Source: CAKTOF01 sp964544345 | GTDB taxonomy: Bacteria > Bacillota > Clostridia > Oscillospirales > Oscillospiraceae | Assembly: GCA_964544345.1 (NCBI GenBank) | Contig: CAZJBT010000022.1 | Location: 1-20,530 of the forward strand | Length of the DNA: 20,530 bases | Reading direction: 5' to 3' | Shown here: piece by piece, positions 14,019 through 20,530 of the stretch | Position numbering within the stretch: the stretch's first letter is position 1 | Layout of the letters: each line of letters begins with the position of its first letter | Notes under the pieces: model-generated | Told to the model about the DNA's origin: nothing | Seen by the model: only the letters and a program-made list of their open reading frames with translations | The model's database searches: none | Translations under genes and position numbers: made by a program

Positions 14019-14585
14019 TCAGGGGCGGCGATCCGGCTTGGGAAGCGGGCAGCTTGCGCCATCTTCCGGAAAGCGGTCTCTGCGATCAGGCCGGCGGTTC
14101 GGCCGCGCGTCACGCGCGCCGCGGTATCGCTCCTCCCAATCAGCAGCGACCTTATTGAGCAGAACGAGGAGCTGCTCTTTTTCCTCCGCCGTCAGGCTCG
14201 AGAACATCTCCTCATGCCGCCGGATGCGCTGCTCCACCGCCTGCTGCGCCAGCGCCTTCCCCTCTTCCGTCAGCACAATATCCGCAGTCCGGCGGTCGGC
14301 CGCGCTCGGCGTGCGCGCGATCAGCCCCGCGCTCTCGAGCTTGGCGATCACCTCGCTGGCAGATCCCGGCTGGATGCCGAGCCGCTTCGTCAGAGCCTGC
14401 TGCGTCATGGTGCCGCTCTCCGACAGCACGATCAGCACCCGGCGCTGGCTCCCCTTGCCCTCATACAGCGCGCGCATGGTGTGGCTCAGATCCCGCAGGC
14501 GGATCACCAGCTTATCGTTGACGCTTGTCGGCTGTGCGGACGCCCGGCGCTCCATGTTCAGCCGGTCTTCCTCATGCATTCTCAT
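14019..14585 (-). CDS. MarR-family transcriptional regulator
   Basis: A 188-aa winged-HTH regulator starting at ATG 14585, with AAAGGAG about 8 nt upstream; Met3 (14579) is a possible alternative. The HTH spans about residues 61-107 (MTQQALTKRLGIQPGSASEV, then KLESAGLIARTPSAADRRTA). The DRR wing typical of MarR proteins is present, and helices 110-150 should form the dimer. The last ~35 residues are Arg/Pro-rich and longer than usual. It has its own promoter overlapped by a palindrome, indicating autorepression. It lies downstream of the P-type ATPase in the same direction but behind a terminator. Its wider targets and ligand are unknown. Confidence 0.92.
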   Translation of the reverse strand: MRMHEEDRLNMERRASAQPTSVNDKLVIRLRDLSHTMRALYEGKGSQRRVLIVLSESGTMTQQALTKRLGIQPGSASEVIAKLESAGLIARTPSAADRRTADIVLTEEGKALAQQAVEQRIRRHEEMFSSLTAEEKEQLLVLLNKVAADWEERYRGARDARPNRRPDRRDRFPEDGASCPLPKPDRRP

Positions 14586-14606
14586 CGTTCAGGCTCCTTT
14601 TTTATT

Positions 14607-14649
14607 TCAAGGTGCCTTGATATTATAGCCGGTTTTCGAGAAAAATCAA
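14607..14649 (-). promoter_or_regulatory. marR promoter with overlapping operator
   Basis: On the minus strand, TTGATT (14644-14649), a 16-bp spacer and TATAAT (14622-14627). Immediately downstream is the dyad TCAAGG-TG-CCTTGA (14607-14620), with partial outer symmetry, covering the expected start of transcription. That is the usual position of a MarR autorepression operator. The -35 box overlaps the U-tract of the ATPase terminator. Confidence 0.75.
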
Positions 14650-14683
14650 GAGGCCGCAGCTCCCCAAATGGGGATCTGCGACC
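14640..14683 (-). terminator. Terminator after the P-type ATPase
   Basis: On the minus strand a 14-bp stem joins 14670-14683 with 14652-14665 (loop ATTT), one mismatch and one G-U pair, followed by TCTTGATTTTTC. It is weaker than the other terminators here, so some read-through into marR is possible. Confidence 0.65.
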
Positions 14684-14696
14684 CCTATGCCTGCAA

Positions 14697-17342
14697 TTAT
14701 TTTGCTCCTCTGCACAGGACGGCACGCTGGACGGCCTTGACCAGCTCGACGATCGGAATGACACAAAACGCCAGGCCGAGCGCGGCCGCGTACTCAAGCA
14801 AGCTGATGTGCTCGAACTCAAACGCGTTCGCCAGGAATGGCACATAGATGACGAGCGTCGTACACAGCAGACTCGCGAGCGCCGCAAGATCCAGCACGCG
14901 GTTGGAGCTGCCGATATGCAGCAAGCTGCCGCGCTGTGAGCGCACATTGAAGCAGTGGAATATTTCCGCCATGCTCATCGCCAGAAACGCCATCGTCATG
15001 CCGTCGGGCGAGGACGCGATCTCCCAGACGCCGGATTCCATAAAATGGCCGAGAAAATAGGCCAGCAGCGTCAGGCATGTGACCACGACGCCCTGATAGG
15101 CGACGTCCGTGCCGAGTCCGCCGGAGAAGATGCCGTCGGCGGCATTGCGCGGCGGGCGCTGCATGCTGCTGCGCTCCGCCTTCTCCATGCCGAGCGCAAG
15201 CGCCGGGAAGCTGTCTGTGACCAGGTTGATCCAGAGCAGATGTACCGGCTTGAGGATCGTAAAGCCGAGCATGGTCGCGGTAAAGACCGAGAGCACCTCG
15301 CTCAGGTTCGAGCCAAGCAGGAATTGGATGGATCTGCGGATGTTGTCATAGATGCGGCGACCCTCCTCGACCGCGGCGACAATGGTCGCGAAGTTGTCGT
15401 CCGCGAGCACCATATCCGCGACGTTTTTCGTCACATCTGTGCCGGTGATCCCCATTCCAACGCCGATATCCGCCGCCTTGATCGACGGCGCATCATTCAC
15501 GCCGTCACCCGTCATTGCGGTAATATAGCCGGCGGCGCGCCATGCGTTGACGATGCGGGTCTTGTGCTCCGGCTGGACACGCGCGTAGACGCTGATGGAA
15601 CGGAAGCGCTGCGCAAACACTTCGTCGTCCATCTGCTCGAGCTGCGCCCCGGAGGCGGCCTCGGTATCCGGCGTGAGAATGCCGAGCTGCCGCGCGATGG
15701 CGGACGCCGTGTCGATGTGGTCGCCTGTGATCATGATGGGACGAATGCCCGCATCGCGGCACTCGTCGATGGCATCCTTGACCTCCGGCCGCACTGGGTC
15801 GATCATGCCGACCAGGCCAATATAGCACAGCTCCGCTTCATCACGCTCCGCATTCGGCTCCGGCGGAAGCTCTGGCATCTCCCGGTACGCGCCCATCAGC
15901 ACGCGGAGCGCCTGCTGCGCCAATGCGCCGTTCTCGCGCAGGATCTCCGCGCGCTTCTCGTCCGTCAGCGGACGCTGCTCGCCGCTCTCAAGATATTTCG
16001 TGCAGCGGGCGAGCACCTCGTCCGGCGCGCCCTTTGTGTATTGGACGAAGCCCGAAGCGGTGCGGTGGAATGTGCTCATCATCTTGCGGCTGCTGTCAAA
16101 CGGAAGCTCGCCGACTCGCGGCTCGGTTTTCTCCAGCTCCGGCTTCGGTACGCCTATCTTGGCCGCCCAGTCGACGAGCGCATTCTCCGTCGGCTCGCCC
16201 TCGGCGCGGTTCTCGCTCTCGTTCCACTCCGAATCCGAGCAGAGCGCCAACGCGCGGGCAAGCAGCGCTTCGTCGCTCGTACGGCGCTCTACCACGGTCA
16301 TGCGGTTCTGTGTCAGCGTGCCGGTCTTGTCGGTGCAGATGATCTGCGTGCAGCCAAGCGTCTCGACCGCAGTCAGGCGACGGATGATCGCGCTGCGGCG
16401 GCTCATATTGGTGACGCCGATGGACAATACGATCGTCACGACGGCCGCCAGCCCCTCCGGGATCGCAGCGACGGCCAGGCTGACCGCGACCATGAACGTA
16501 TTGAGCAGCACGCTGCCGGAAAGCTCACCCGCCCGCAGCACGCCGACAGCAAAGATCGCGGCACAGATGCCGAGTACGATGACGGTCAAGACCTTACTGA
16601 GCTGAGCCAGCTTGCGCTGGAGCGGCGTCTTGCCCTCCTGCGTCTGGGCAAGCGCGTCGGCGATGCGGCCCATCTCGGTATTCATGCCAGTACCGGTCAC
16701 GACCATGCTGCCGCGGCCATAGACGACGGTGCTGCCCATATAGGCCATGTTCTTCCTGTCGCCGAGCGGCACGTCAGGCACGCCGGGAGCGCCGATGGCT
16801 TCAATGAATTTCGACACCGGTACGCTCTCGCCGGTCAGCGCGGCCTCCTCGATCTTCAGGCTCGCACTTTCGAGCAGGCGGCCGTCCGCCGGCACGGCGT
16901 CGCCGGCCTCGAGCAGCACGACGTCGCCCGGCACCAGCTCCTCGCTGCGCACCGTGACGACCTTGCCGCTGCGGCGGACGCGGCTCGTCGCCGCCGCCAT
17001 CTCCTGCAGCGCTTCGATGGCCTTTTCAGCCTTGCTCTCCTGGTAGACGCCGAGCACCGCGTTCACGACCACAACGAACAGGATGATGACGACGTCCGCA
17101 AAGCTCTCGCCGGAGTAAGCGGCGGTGATGCCGGAGACAATAGCGGCCGCGATCAGGATCAGGATCATCGGGTCGGCGATCTGCCGGAGCAGCTGCTTGA
17201 AAACCGGATCCTTTTTCCCCTCTTGCAGCCGGTTCGAGCCGTATTGTCCCAGCCGCCGCTCCGCTTCCTCCGCCGTAAGCCCTTCCGGGCGGCTGGAGAC
17301 CTCCGCAAGCGACGCCTCCGCGCTGACACTGTAGAACTTCAT
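14697..17342 (-). CDS. P2A-type cation-transporting ATPase (Ca2+ and/or Mn2+ efflux)
   Basis: An 881-aa membrane pump, ATG 17342 behind AAAGGAAG. Motifs in order: cation ATPase N-domain (2-60), two membrane helices (57-100), actuator TGES (170-173), membrane helix 4 with AIPEGL (293-298), phosphorylation DKTGT (Asp338), nucleotide-binding KGAP (437-440), hinge TGDGVNDAP (611-619), then six C-terminal helices. Calcium-site residues of SERCA are all matched: Glu296 (E309), Asn679-x2-Glu682 (N768/E771), and Asn706, Thr709 and Asp710 (N796/T799/D800). The sequence alone therefore says calcium pump. The leader, however, carries a manganese-type riboswitch, and related Gram-positive pumps export Mn2+ or both metals. 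It acts in the cytoplasmic membrane, expelling metal at the cost of ATP. Confidence 0.95.
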   Translation of the reverse strand: MKFYSVSAEASLAEVSSRPEGLTAEEAERRLGQYGSNRLQEGKKDPVFKQLLRQIADPMILILIAAAIVSGITAAYSGESFADVVIILFVVVVNAVLGVYQESKAEKAIEALQEMAAATSRVRRSGKVVTVRSEELVPGDVVLLEAGDAVPADGRLLESASLKIEEAALTGESVPVSKFIEAIGAPGVPDVPLGDRKNMAYMGSTVVYGRGSMVVTGTGMNTEMGRIADALAQTQEGKTPLQRKLAQLSKVLTVIVLGICAAIFAVGVLRAGELSGSVLLNTFMVAVSLAVAAIPEGLAAVVTIVLSIGVTNMSRRSAIIRRLTAVETLGCTQIICTDKTGTLTQNRMTVVERRTSDEALLARALALCSDSEWNESENRAEGEPTENALVDWAAKIGVPKPELEKTEPRVGELPFDSSRKMMSTFHRTASGFVQYTKGAPDEVLARCTKYLESGEQRPLTDEKRAEILRENGALAQQALRVLMGAYREMPELPPEPNAERDEAELCYIGLVGMIDPVRPEVKDAIDECRDAGIRPIMITGDHIDTASAIARQLGILTPDTEAASGAQLEQMDDEVFAQRFRSISVYARVQPEHKTRIVNAWRAAGYITAMTGDGVNDAPSIKAADIGVGMGITGTDVTKNVADMVLADDNFATIVAAVEEGRRIYDNIRRSIQFLLGSNLSEVLSVFTATMLGFTILKPVHLLWINLVTDSFPALALGMEKAERSSMQRPPRNAADGIFSGGLGTDVAYQGVVVTCLTLLAYFLGHFMESGVWEIASSPDGMTMAFLAMSMAEIFHCFNVRSQRGSLLHIGSSNRVLDLAALASLLCTTLVIYVPFLANAFEFEHISLLEYAAALGLAFCVIPIVELVKAVQRAVLCRGAK

Positions 17343-17396
17343 GCCGATCTTCCTTTCTGGATACAGTATCTCTCGATTTGGACGCTTTTAACAAAG

Positions 17397-17439
17397 AAAA
17401 AAACTCACGGACAGACACCGCGCGTGTCTATCCGTGAGT
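17397..17439 (-). terminator. Leader terminator (riboswitch expression platform) upstream of the P-type ATPase
   Basis: On the minus strand, ACTCACGGATAGACAC pairs with GTGTCTGTCCGTGAGT (16 bp, one G-U pair, loop GCGCG), followed by seven T. It lies about 55 nt before the ATPase start and just after the aptamer-like segment, so it should switch transcription off unless the aptamer prevents it from forming. Confidence 0.88.
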
Positions 17440-17538
17440 CTGGTTCTCATCATCCAGGCCAGGCCAGTTGAACCGGCCATGCTTGTTGACCTGAAACGCG
17501 CCGAACGCGGCGCGGGAACTACTCCCTCATGGAATGTG
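17440..17538 (-). promoter_or_regulatory. Candidate yybP-ykoY (Mn2+) riboswitch aptamer
   Basis: The predicted RNA begins near 17538 and carries hallmarks of the yybP-ykoY class in order: AUGAGGGAGUAG (17519-17530), a GC hairpin CGCGCC/GGCGCG, GGUCAACA, a second hairpin GGCCGG/CUGGCC, and a purine-rich 3' segment (GAUGAUGAGAACCAGAC) that runs into the terminator. This class binds Mn2+ and turns on exporters including P-type ATPases. Recognition is from remembered consensus, not a covariance search. The long leader, terminator and downstream metal pump all agree with it. Confidence 0.78.
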
Positions 17539-17544
17539 AAAGAT

Positions 17545-17573
17545 AATATAGCAGGATATGACTCGTTTGTCAA
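17545..17573 (-). promoter_or_regulatory. Promoter of the riboswitch-ATPase unit
   Basis: Minus-strand TTGACA (17568-17573), a 17-bp spacer ending in TGC (extended -10), and TATATT (17545-17550). A near-consensus constitutive promoter, consistent with control by the RNA leader. It begins just downstream of the ABC permease stop codon. Confidence 0.88.
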
Positions 17574-17587
17574 GTCAGCATTTTCCG

Positions 17588-18880
17588 TCAGCGCGCGTTC
17601 TGCTGCTTTCTCTCACGCAGCATGACAAGCAGCTCCTTCGGCTTCGGCGGTTGGCCGTACATCAGAACGCCCATGCGGTAGAGCATCGCCGCCAGGAAAC
17701 CGATACCGATCGTCGTGGCGACCAGGAGCACGACCGAGACGACGATCTCCCACGGCGCGACCGTATCCATCGCGAGCCGCGTAAACATCGCCATCGGCGA
17801 GGTGAACGGGACGAAAGACGCCACCTTCATCAGCACGCTGTCGACCGCTCCGGCGCTCATGGAGAGCATGACGATCAAGAAGGCGATCACAAACAGGAAC
17901 GTGACCGGCATGATCGCTGTGTTGAGCTGCTCGAGGCGGCTGACCATCGAACCGAGCGCACCGTACAAAAACGCGTACAGGAAGAAGCCCAGCACCAGGA
18001 ACAAGAACGCATACAGCAGCATGGACAGCGGCATATTGAAAACCGACTGGATGATAAAATTATCCGTGTAATAAGACGCGTTGAGCCGGTAGAACAAAAA
18101 GCCGCTGCCGAAGATCAGCACGAACTGCATTAGACCCGCGCAGCCGGTACCAAACACCTTGCCGAACAGCAGCTCGCGCGGTTCGGCGGAGGTGATCAGC
18201 AGCTCCATCGCGCGGCTGCTCTTCTCGTTCGCCACGCCCGAGGCCACGAACTGGCCGTAGAGCAGGATCACCATGTACAGCGCAAAGATCAGAATATACG
18301 TATAGAAGAAGTTGCTCATCTGATCCTTGCCGCCCTCGACCCGCACGATCTCGGCGTCGACCCCGGCACTTAAAAACTGCGTGATCTGTGCCTCCTCCGC
18401 GCCAAGCCCCGCCAGTACCGACGCCTGATAGCGCGTGAGCATCGCAGCAGAGAGCTGCTCCTCAGTCGTGTCGTACAGTTCAACATTCTTGACGATGTAG
18501 CGGTACGACAGCTCGCCTGTCACCACGACGGCTGCGTCATATGTCCCGTCTGTGACCGCGTCGCGCAAAGCGTCCTCAGATGCGGGCACGGCGGTAAAAG
18601 CTGCGTCGGGCAGAACATTTTGAAAGAACGAAAGCTCCGCCTCGTCGGCAAGACCCGCAACGGCGATGCGGCTCTGCTCGTCCGACTCACCCTCGCCCGA
18701 CTCACCCTCGTCCGAGGCGCTCGGCTCCGGCGTCTTCTCCGCGCCGACCGCTTCCTTGATGCGCGGAAAGCACAGCACTGCGGCGACCGCGATGACCAGT
18801 ACCAGCGTAATGGCGACAAACGCCTTGTTGCGGGCATAATTCATAAACTCAAACCGGAAAATCGAACCAAACCGTTTCAT
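17588..18880 (-). CDS. ABC-2 type transporter permease, NatB-like
   Basis: A 430-aa membrane protein. One helix near residues 20-38 is followed by a large external domain (about 40-195, including an acidic low-complexity stretch SASDEGESGEGESDEQS at 54-70), then about five more helices. After the second helix comes GVANEKSSRAMELLITS, the cytoplasmic coupling motif of ABC-2 exporters such as NatB. It starts with ATGA overlapping the stop of the ATPase subunit gene, so the two are translated together and form one exporter. NatAB in Bacillus extrudes sodium; related pairs export peptides or drugs. The substrate cannot be assigned. No clear terminator follows; the riboswitch promoter begins at once. 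Confidence 0.92.
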   Translation of the reverse strand: MKRFGSIFRFEFMNYARNKAFVAITLVLVIAVAAVLCFPRIKEAVGAEKTPEPSASDEGESGEGESDEQSRIAVAGLADEAELSFFQNVLPDAAFTAVPASEDALRDAVTDGTYDAAVVVTGELSYRYIVKNVELYDTTEEQLSAAMLTRYQASVLAGLGAEEAQITQFLSAGVDAEIVRVEGGKDQMSNFFYTYILIFALYMVILLYGQFVASGVANEKSSRAMELLITSAEPRELLFGKVFGTGCAGLMQFVLIFGSGFLFYRLNASYYTDNFIIQSVFNMPLSMLLYAFLFLVLGFFLYAFLYGALGSMVSRLEQLNTAIMPVTFLFVIAFLIVMLSMSAGAVDSVLMKVASFVPFTSPMAMFTRLAMDTVAPWEIVVSVVLLVATTIGIGFLAAMLYRMGVLMYGQPPKPKELLVMLRERKQQNAR

Positions 18881-19785
18881 TCCTGACCTCCCGTATATTG
18901 CACGAAGATGTCGTTCAGCGACGGCTCATAGACCCTCACGCCGTCGAAATCCACGCCGAGCTGCGCAAGACGCTCTGTAAAGGCCAGCTTGTCGCCCGCA
19001 GAGCGCAGCGTGACGGACACGTCTCCCTCACAGATCTCCGTGTCAAGCGCAAGATCTGCAAGCTGCGCGGTGATCGCGGCGGAGAGCTGCTCCGGCTCCT
19101 GCGCCGACACGATCAGGCGGTTGCGGTCGTAGCCGCGCTTGATGTCACGGATCCTGCCCTCGACCGCAATGCGGCCTGCGTTCAGAATGGCGATCTTCTC
19201 GCAGAACTCCTCGACGTAGTTCATCTGGTGGCTGGAAAACAGAACGATGCGCCCCGCTGCGATCTGCTCGGCGACCACATCCTTGAGCAGCATCGCATTG
19301 ACCGGGTCAAGACCAGAGAACGGCTCATCCAGGATGATGAACTCCGGGTCGGAGATCAGCGCGCAGGCGAGTTGGATCTTCTGCTGGTTTCCTTTGGAGA
19401 GCGTATCGAGCCGTTTGGCAGCGTATGCCCCCATCTCCAGCCGTTCCAGCCATTTGAGCGCGGATGCTTTCGCCGCGCCCGATCTCATGCCGCGCAGCAC
19501 GCCGAAATAGACGAGCTGGTCGAGGATCTTCTTTTTTGGATACAGGCCGCGTTCCTCCGGCAGATAGCCGAAGTTGATGTGCCTTCGGTCGATGAGCCTC
19601 CCGTCGACGAGCACCTCACCCGAGCCGGTGAGCACGCCCATGATGATGCGGATCGTCGTCGTTTTCCCCGCGCCGTTGCGGCCGAGCAGACCGAGCGCCG
19701 TGCCGCCATCCACGGAAAAGCTGACGTCGTGGAGCACCTGGTGCTCGCCATAGCTCTTGCACAGGTTCCTGACCTCAAATTGCAA
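18877..19785 (-). CDS. ABC transporter ATP-binding protein, NatA-like
   Basis: A 302-aa ATPase with Walker A GRNGAGKTT (35-43), the RGLYPKKK segment (79-86) seen in NatA-type proteins, signature LSKGNQQ (129-135), Walker B FIILDEP (149-155), D-loop SGLD, and H-loop His186. About 80 extra C-terminal residues, ending in SLNDIFVQYTGG, form the accessory domain of this exporter group. Translation starts at TTG 19785, with AGAGGAGGG about 6 nt upstream; no ATG fits. It energises the permease encoded next, with which it shares ATGA. Two near-consensus promoters precede it. The distal one contains a palindromic operator and faces the HTH gene. Confidence 0.93.
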   Translation of the reverse strand: MQFEVRNLCKSYGEHQVLHDVSFSVDGGTALGLLGRNGAGKTTTIRIIMGVLTGSGEVLVDGRLIDRRHINFGYLPEERGLYPKKKILDQLVYFGVLRGMRSGAAKASALKWLERLEMGAYAAKRLDTLSKGNQQKIQLACALISDPEFIILDEPFSGLDPVNAMLLKDVVAEQIAAGRIVLFSSHQMNYVEEFCEKIAILNAGRIAVEGRIRDIKRGYDRNRLIVSAQEPEQLSAAITAQLADLALDTEICEGDVSVTLRSAGDKLAFTERLAQLGVDFDGVRVYEPSLNDIFVQYTGGQE

Positions 19786-19820
19786 GGTGATCCCTCCTCT
19801 TTCTCTGATAAACCGTTTCG

Positions 19821-19849
19821 ATTGTACCAGCCCTGCCCGGCTGTGTCAA
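19821..19849 (-). promoter_or_regulatory. Proximal promoter of the ABC exporter operon
   Basis: Minus-strand TTGACA (19844-19849), a 17-bp spacer and TACAAT (19821-19826), about 35 bp upstream of the TTG start. Confidence 0.8.
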
Positions 19850-19888
19850 TCATGGCCGAATGACCTTACCATTTTTTAAGGCAGACCT

Positions 19889-19917
19889 ATTATAGTCATT
19901 TTTATGACTATTGTCAA
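19889..19917 (-). promoter_or_regulatory. Distal promoter of the ABC exporter operon with palindrome-filled spacer
   Basis: A perfect consensus on the minus strand: TTGACA (19912-19917), 17 bp, TATAAT (19889-19894). The inverted repeat ATAGTCAT (19892-19899) / ATGACTAT (19904-19911), 4-bp gap, fills the spacer and enters both edges. Such a strong promoter with an operator exactly where polymerase binds implies tight repression. Confidence 0.85.
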
Positions 19918-19939
19918 GAAAAAGAGCACATCCTATCCT
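19911..19939 (+). promoter_or_regulatory. Candidate promoter of the small HTH gene
   Basis: TTGTCA (19911-19916), a 17-bp spacer and TATCCT (19934-19939), about 25 bp upstream of the HTH start. Its -35 box occupies the same bases as the -35 of the divergent exporter promoter and touches the palindrome, so one bound regulator could control both directions. Confidence 0.5.
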
Positions 19940-19962
19940 GAAAGGGAGAAAAGGGTGATGGC

Positions 19963-20163
19963 ATGATAAAATACGATCCGTTCTGGCAAACGCTGAAAGA
20001 CCGCGGCGAGAGCACTTACACGCTCATCCGCCGCCATGGCATCAGCTCGGCCACGCTCGACCGCATGCGCAAGGGGCAGGGGATCAGCACCCAGAAAATC
20101 GATGATTTCTGCCGCATCCTGCACTGCCGGGTGGAGGATATCATCGAATACCGAGAAGAATAA
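19963..20163 (+). CDS. Small XRE/Cro-type helix-turn-helix regulator
   Basis: A 66-aa protein that is almost only a DNA-binding domain. After MIKYDPFWQTLKDRGESTYT come the helices LIRRHGISSATLDRMRKGQG and ISTQKIDDFCRILHCRVEDI. This is the pattern of short Cro/XRE-like proteins such as YozG. ATG 19963 follows AAAAGGGTGATGGC, a moderate ribosome site. Divergent from the NatAB-like exporter and beside its palindromic operator, it is the obvious candidate repressor (inference from position). A hairpin terminator follows at once. Confidence 0.88.
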   Translation: MIKYDPFWQTLKDRGESTYTLIRRHGISSATLDRMRKGQGISTQKIDDFCRILHCRVEDIIEYREE

Positions 20164-20204
20164 ACCAGCCGGGCGGCCATGACAGGCTGCCCGGCTCTGG
20201 TTTT
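20163..20204 (+). terminator. Terminator after the small HTH gene
   Basis: AACCA (20163-20167) plus GCCGGGCGGCC (20168-20178) pair with 20185-20195 (one G-T pair) and TGGTT after a 2-nt bulge; loop ATGACA, ending in TTTT (20201-20204). Confidence 0.8.
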
Positions 20205-20275
20205 CTCAATACCGATAGGTTGTATTGTGCAATACCGTGTGTCGTGTGTGCTGTTTGTTCCCCGCGGGGTTCGGA

Positions 20276-20530
20276 TCAGCCGAGGCCTCCGCCGATGACC
20301 GAGAAGCCGAGGTCGTTGCCCGTCGCTTCCAGCCCGGTCTGCCGCAGGGTCAAGCCCTCCGCGATCTTTTCCAGCTCCGCAAAGCCGAACGTACCAAACA
20401 CATCGACCATAGTGTGCAGGTCGCCGTCGTAGAGGAAGATGTGATACATGGTGTCAATGTAGTCGCCGCGGGGCGTTTCGCTCAGATCGACCGACACATA
20501 GGTCGCCTGAAACGCACCAAGCTCGTCTTC
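20276..20530 (-). CDS. Unrecognised protein, C-terminal 84 residues (gene continues beyond window)
   Basis: A minus-strand frame is open from the window edge to TGA at 20276-20278. Visible residues start EDELGAFQATYVSVDLSE, pass through DTMYHIFLYDGDLHTMVDVF and FAELEKIAEGLTLR, and end FSVIGGGLG. The pattern of strand-turn-strand followed by a helix ELEKIAEGL recalls the C-termini of DUF4367-like and anti-sigma-associated extracellular domains, but this is a loose resemblance. No catalytic motif is visible. Codon use resembles the neighbours, so it is likely a real gene. The 70 bp between it and the HTH terminator hold only a short CCCCGCGGGG palindrome. Confidence 0.7.
   Translation of the reverse strand, partial: EDELGAFQATYVSVDLSETPRGDYIDTMYHIFLYDGDLHTMVDVFGTFGFAELEKIAEGLTLRQTGLEATGNDLGFSVIGGGLG

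Noticed and set aside
14955..17471. An 838-codon open frame on the plus strand opposite the P-type ATPase
   Set aside because: It mirrors the GC-rich codon pattern of the ATPase, is very rich in Arg, His, Asp and Ala, shows no domain, and the ATPase frame has every family motif.

Overview
The window looks like the chromosome of a high-GC Firmicute of the class Clostridia, probably an Oscillospiraceae-type anaerobe. This is inferred from the single-chain PurL, an acetyl-CoA hydrolase/4-hydroxybutyrate-type CoA-transferase, an Fe-S-containing old-yellow-enzyme (OYE) reductase, tRNA genes with encoded CCA, strong GGAGG ribosome binding sites and near-consensus sigma-A promoters. No phage, insertion sequence or CRISPR array is visible.

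Layout. 1-2416: 3' two thirds of purL (+). 2454-3345: a LysR regulator (-) broken by one frameshift, divergent from a CoA-transferase (3500-4804, +) across a 154-bp control region with a LysR-type dyad. 4847-6213: a second LysR gene and a NUDIX hydrolase (-), overlapping by ATGA. 6490-9896: a divergent three-gene operon of an MDR zinc dehydrogenase, a 636-aa FMN/FAD/4Fe-4S enoate-reductase-like protein and a small VOC protein (+), the most metabolically distinctive unit here. 10060-10602: a nitroreductase (+). 10710-12944: pyrB, with a PyrI-like zinc knuckle fused to its C-terminus, followed without a gap by an RlmI-type rRNA methyltransferase (+). 13055-13547: five tRNAs (Gly, Arg, His, Gln, Lys) from one promoter. 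13548-14018: a gene-poor, lower-GC stretch with terminators, repeats and possible gene remnants.

From 14019 to 19785 everything lies on the minus strand: a MarR regulator with its own operator; a P2A-type Ca2+/Mn2+ ATPase preceded by what appears to be a yybP-ykoY manganese riboswitch with an intrinsic terminator; and a NatA/NatB-like ABC exporter pair. The exporter is divergent from a 66-aa HTH regulator (19963-20163, +). The promoter between them has perfect -35 and -10 boxes, and its spacer is filled by an 8+8 bp palindrome. The window ends in the 3' part of an unrecognised minus-strand gene.

Working together: two LysR-controlled metabolic units lie on the left, housekeeping nucleotide and translation genes in the centre, and metal or small-molecule efflux systems with dedicated local regulation on the right. 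The points most worth following are the PyrB-zinc knuckle fusion, the riboswitch-controlled ATPase, the palindrome-filled promoter and the uncharacterised dehydrogenase/OYE/VOC operon.
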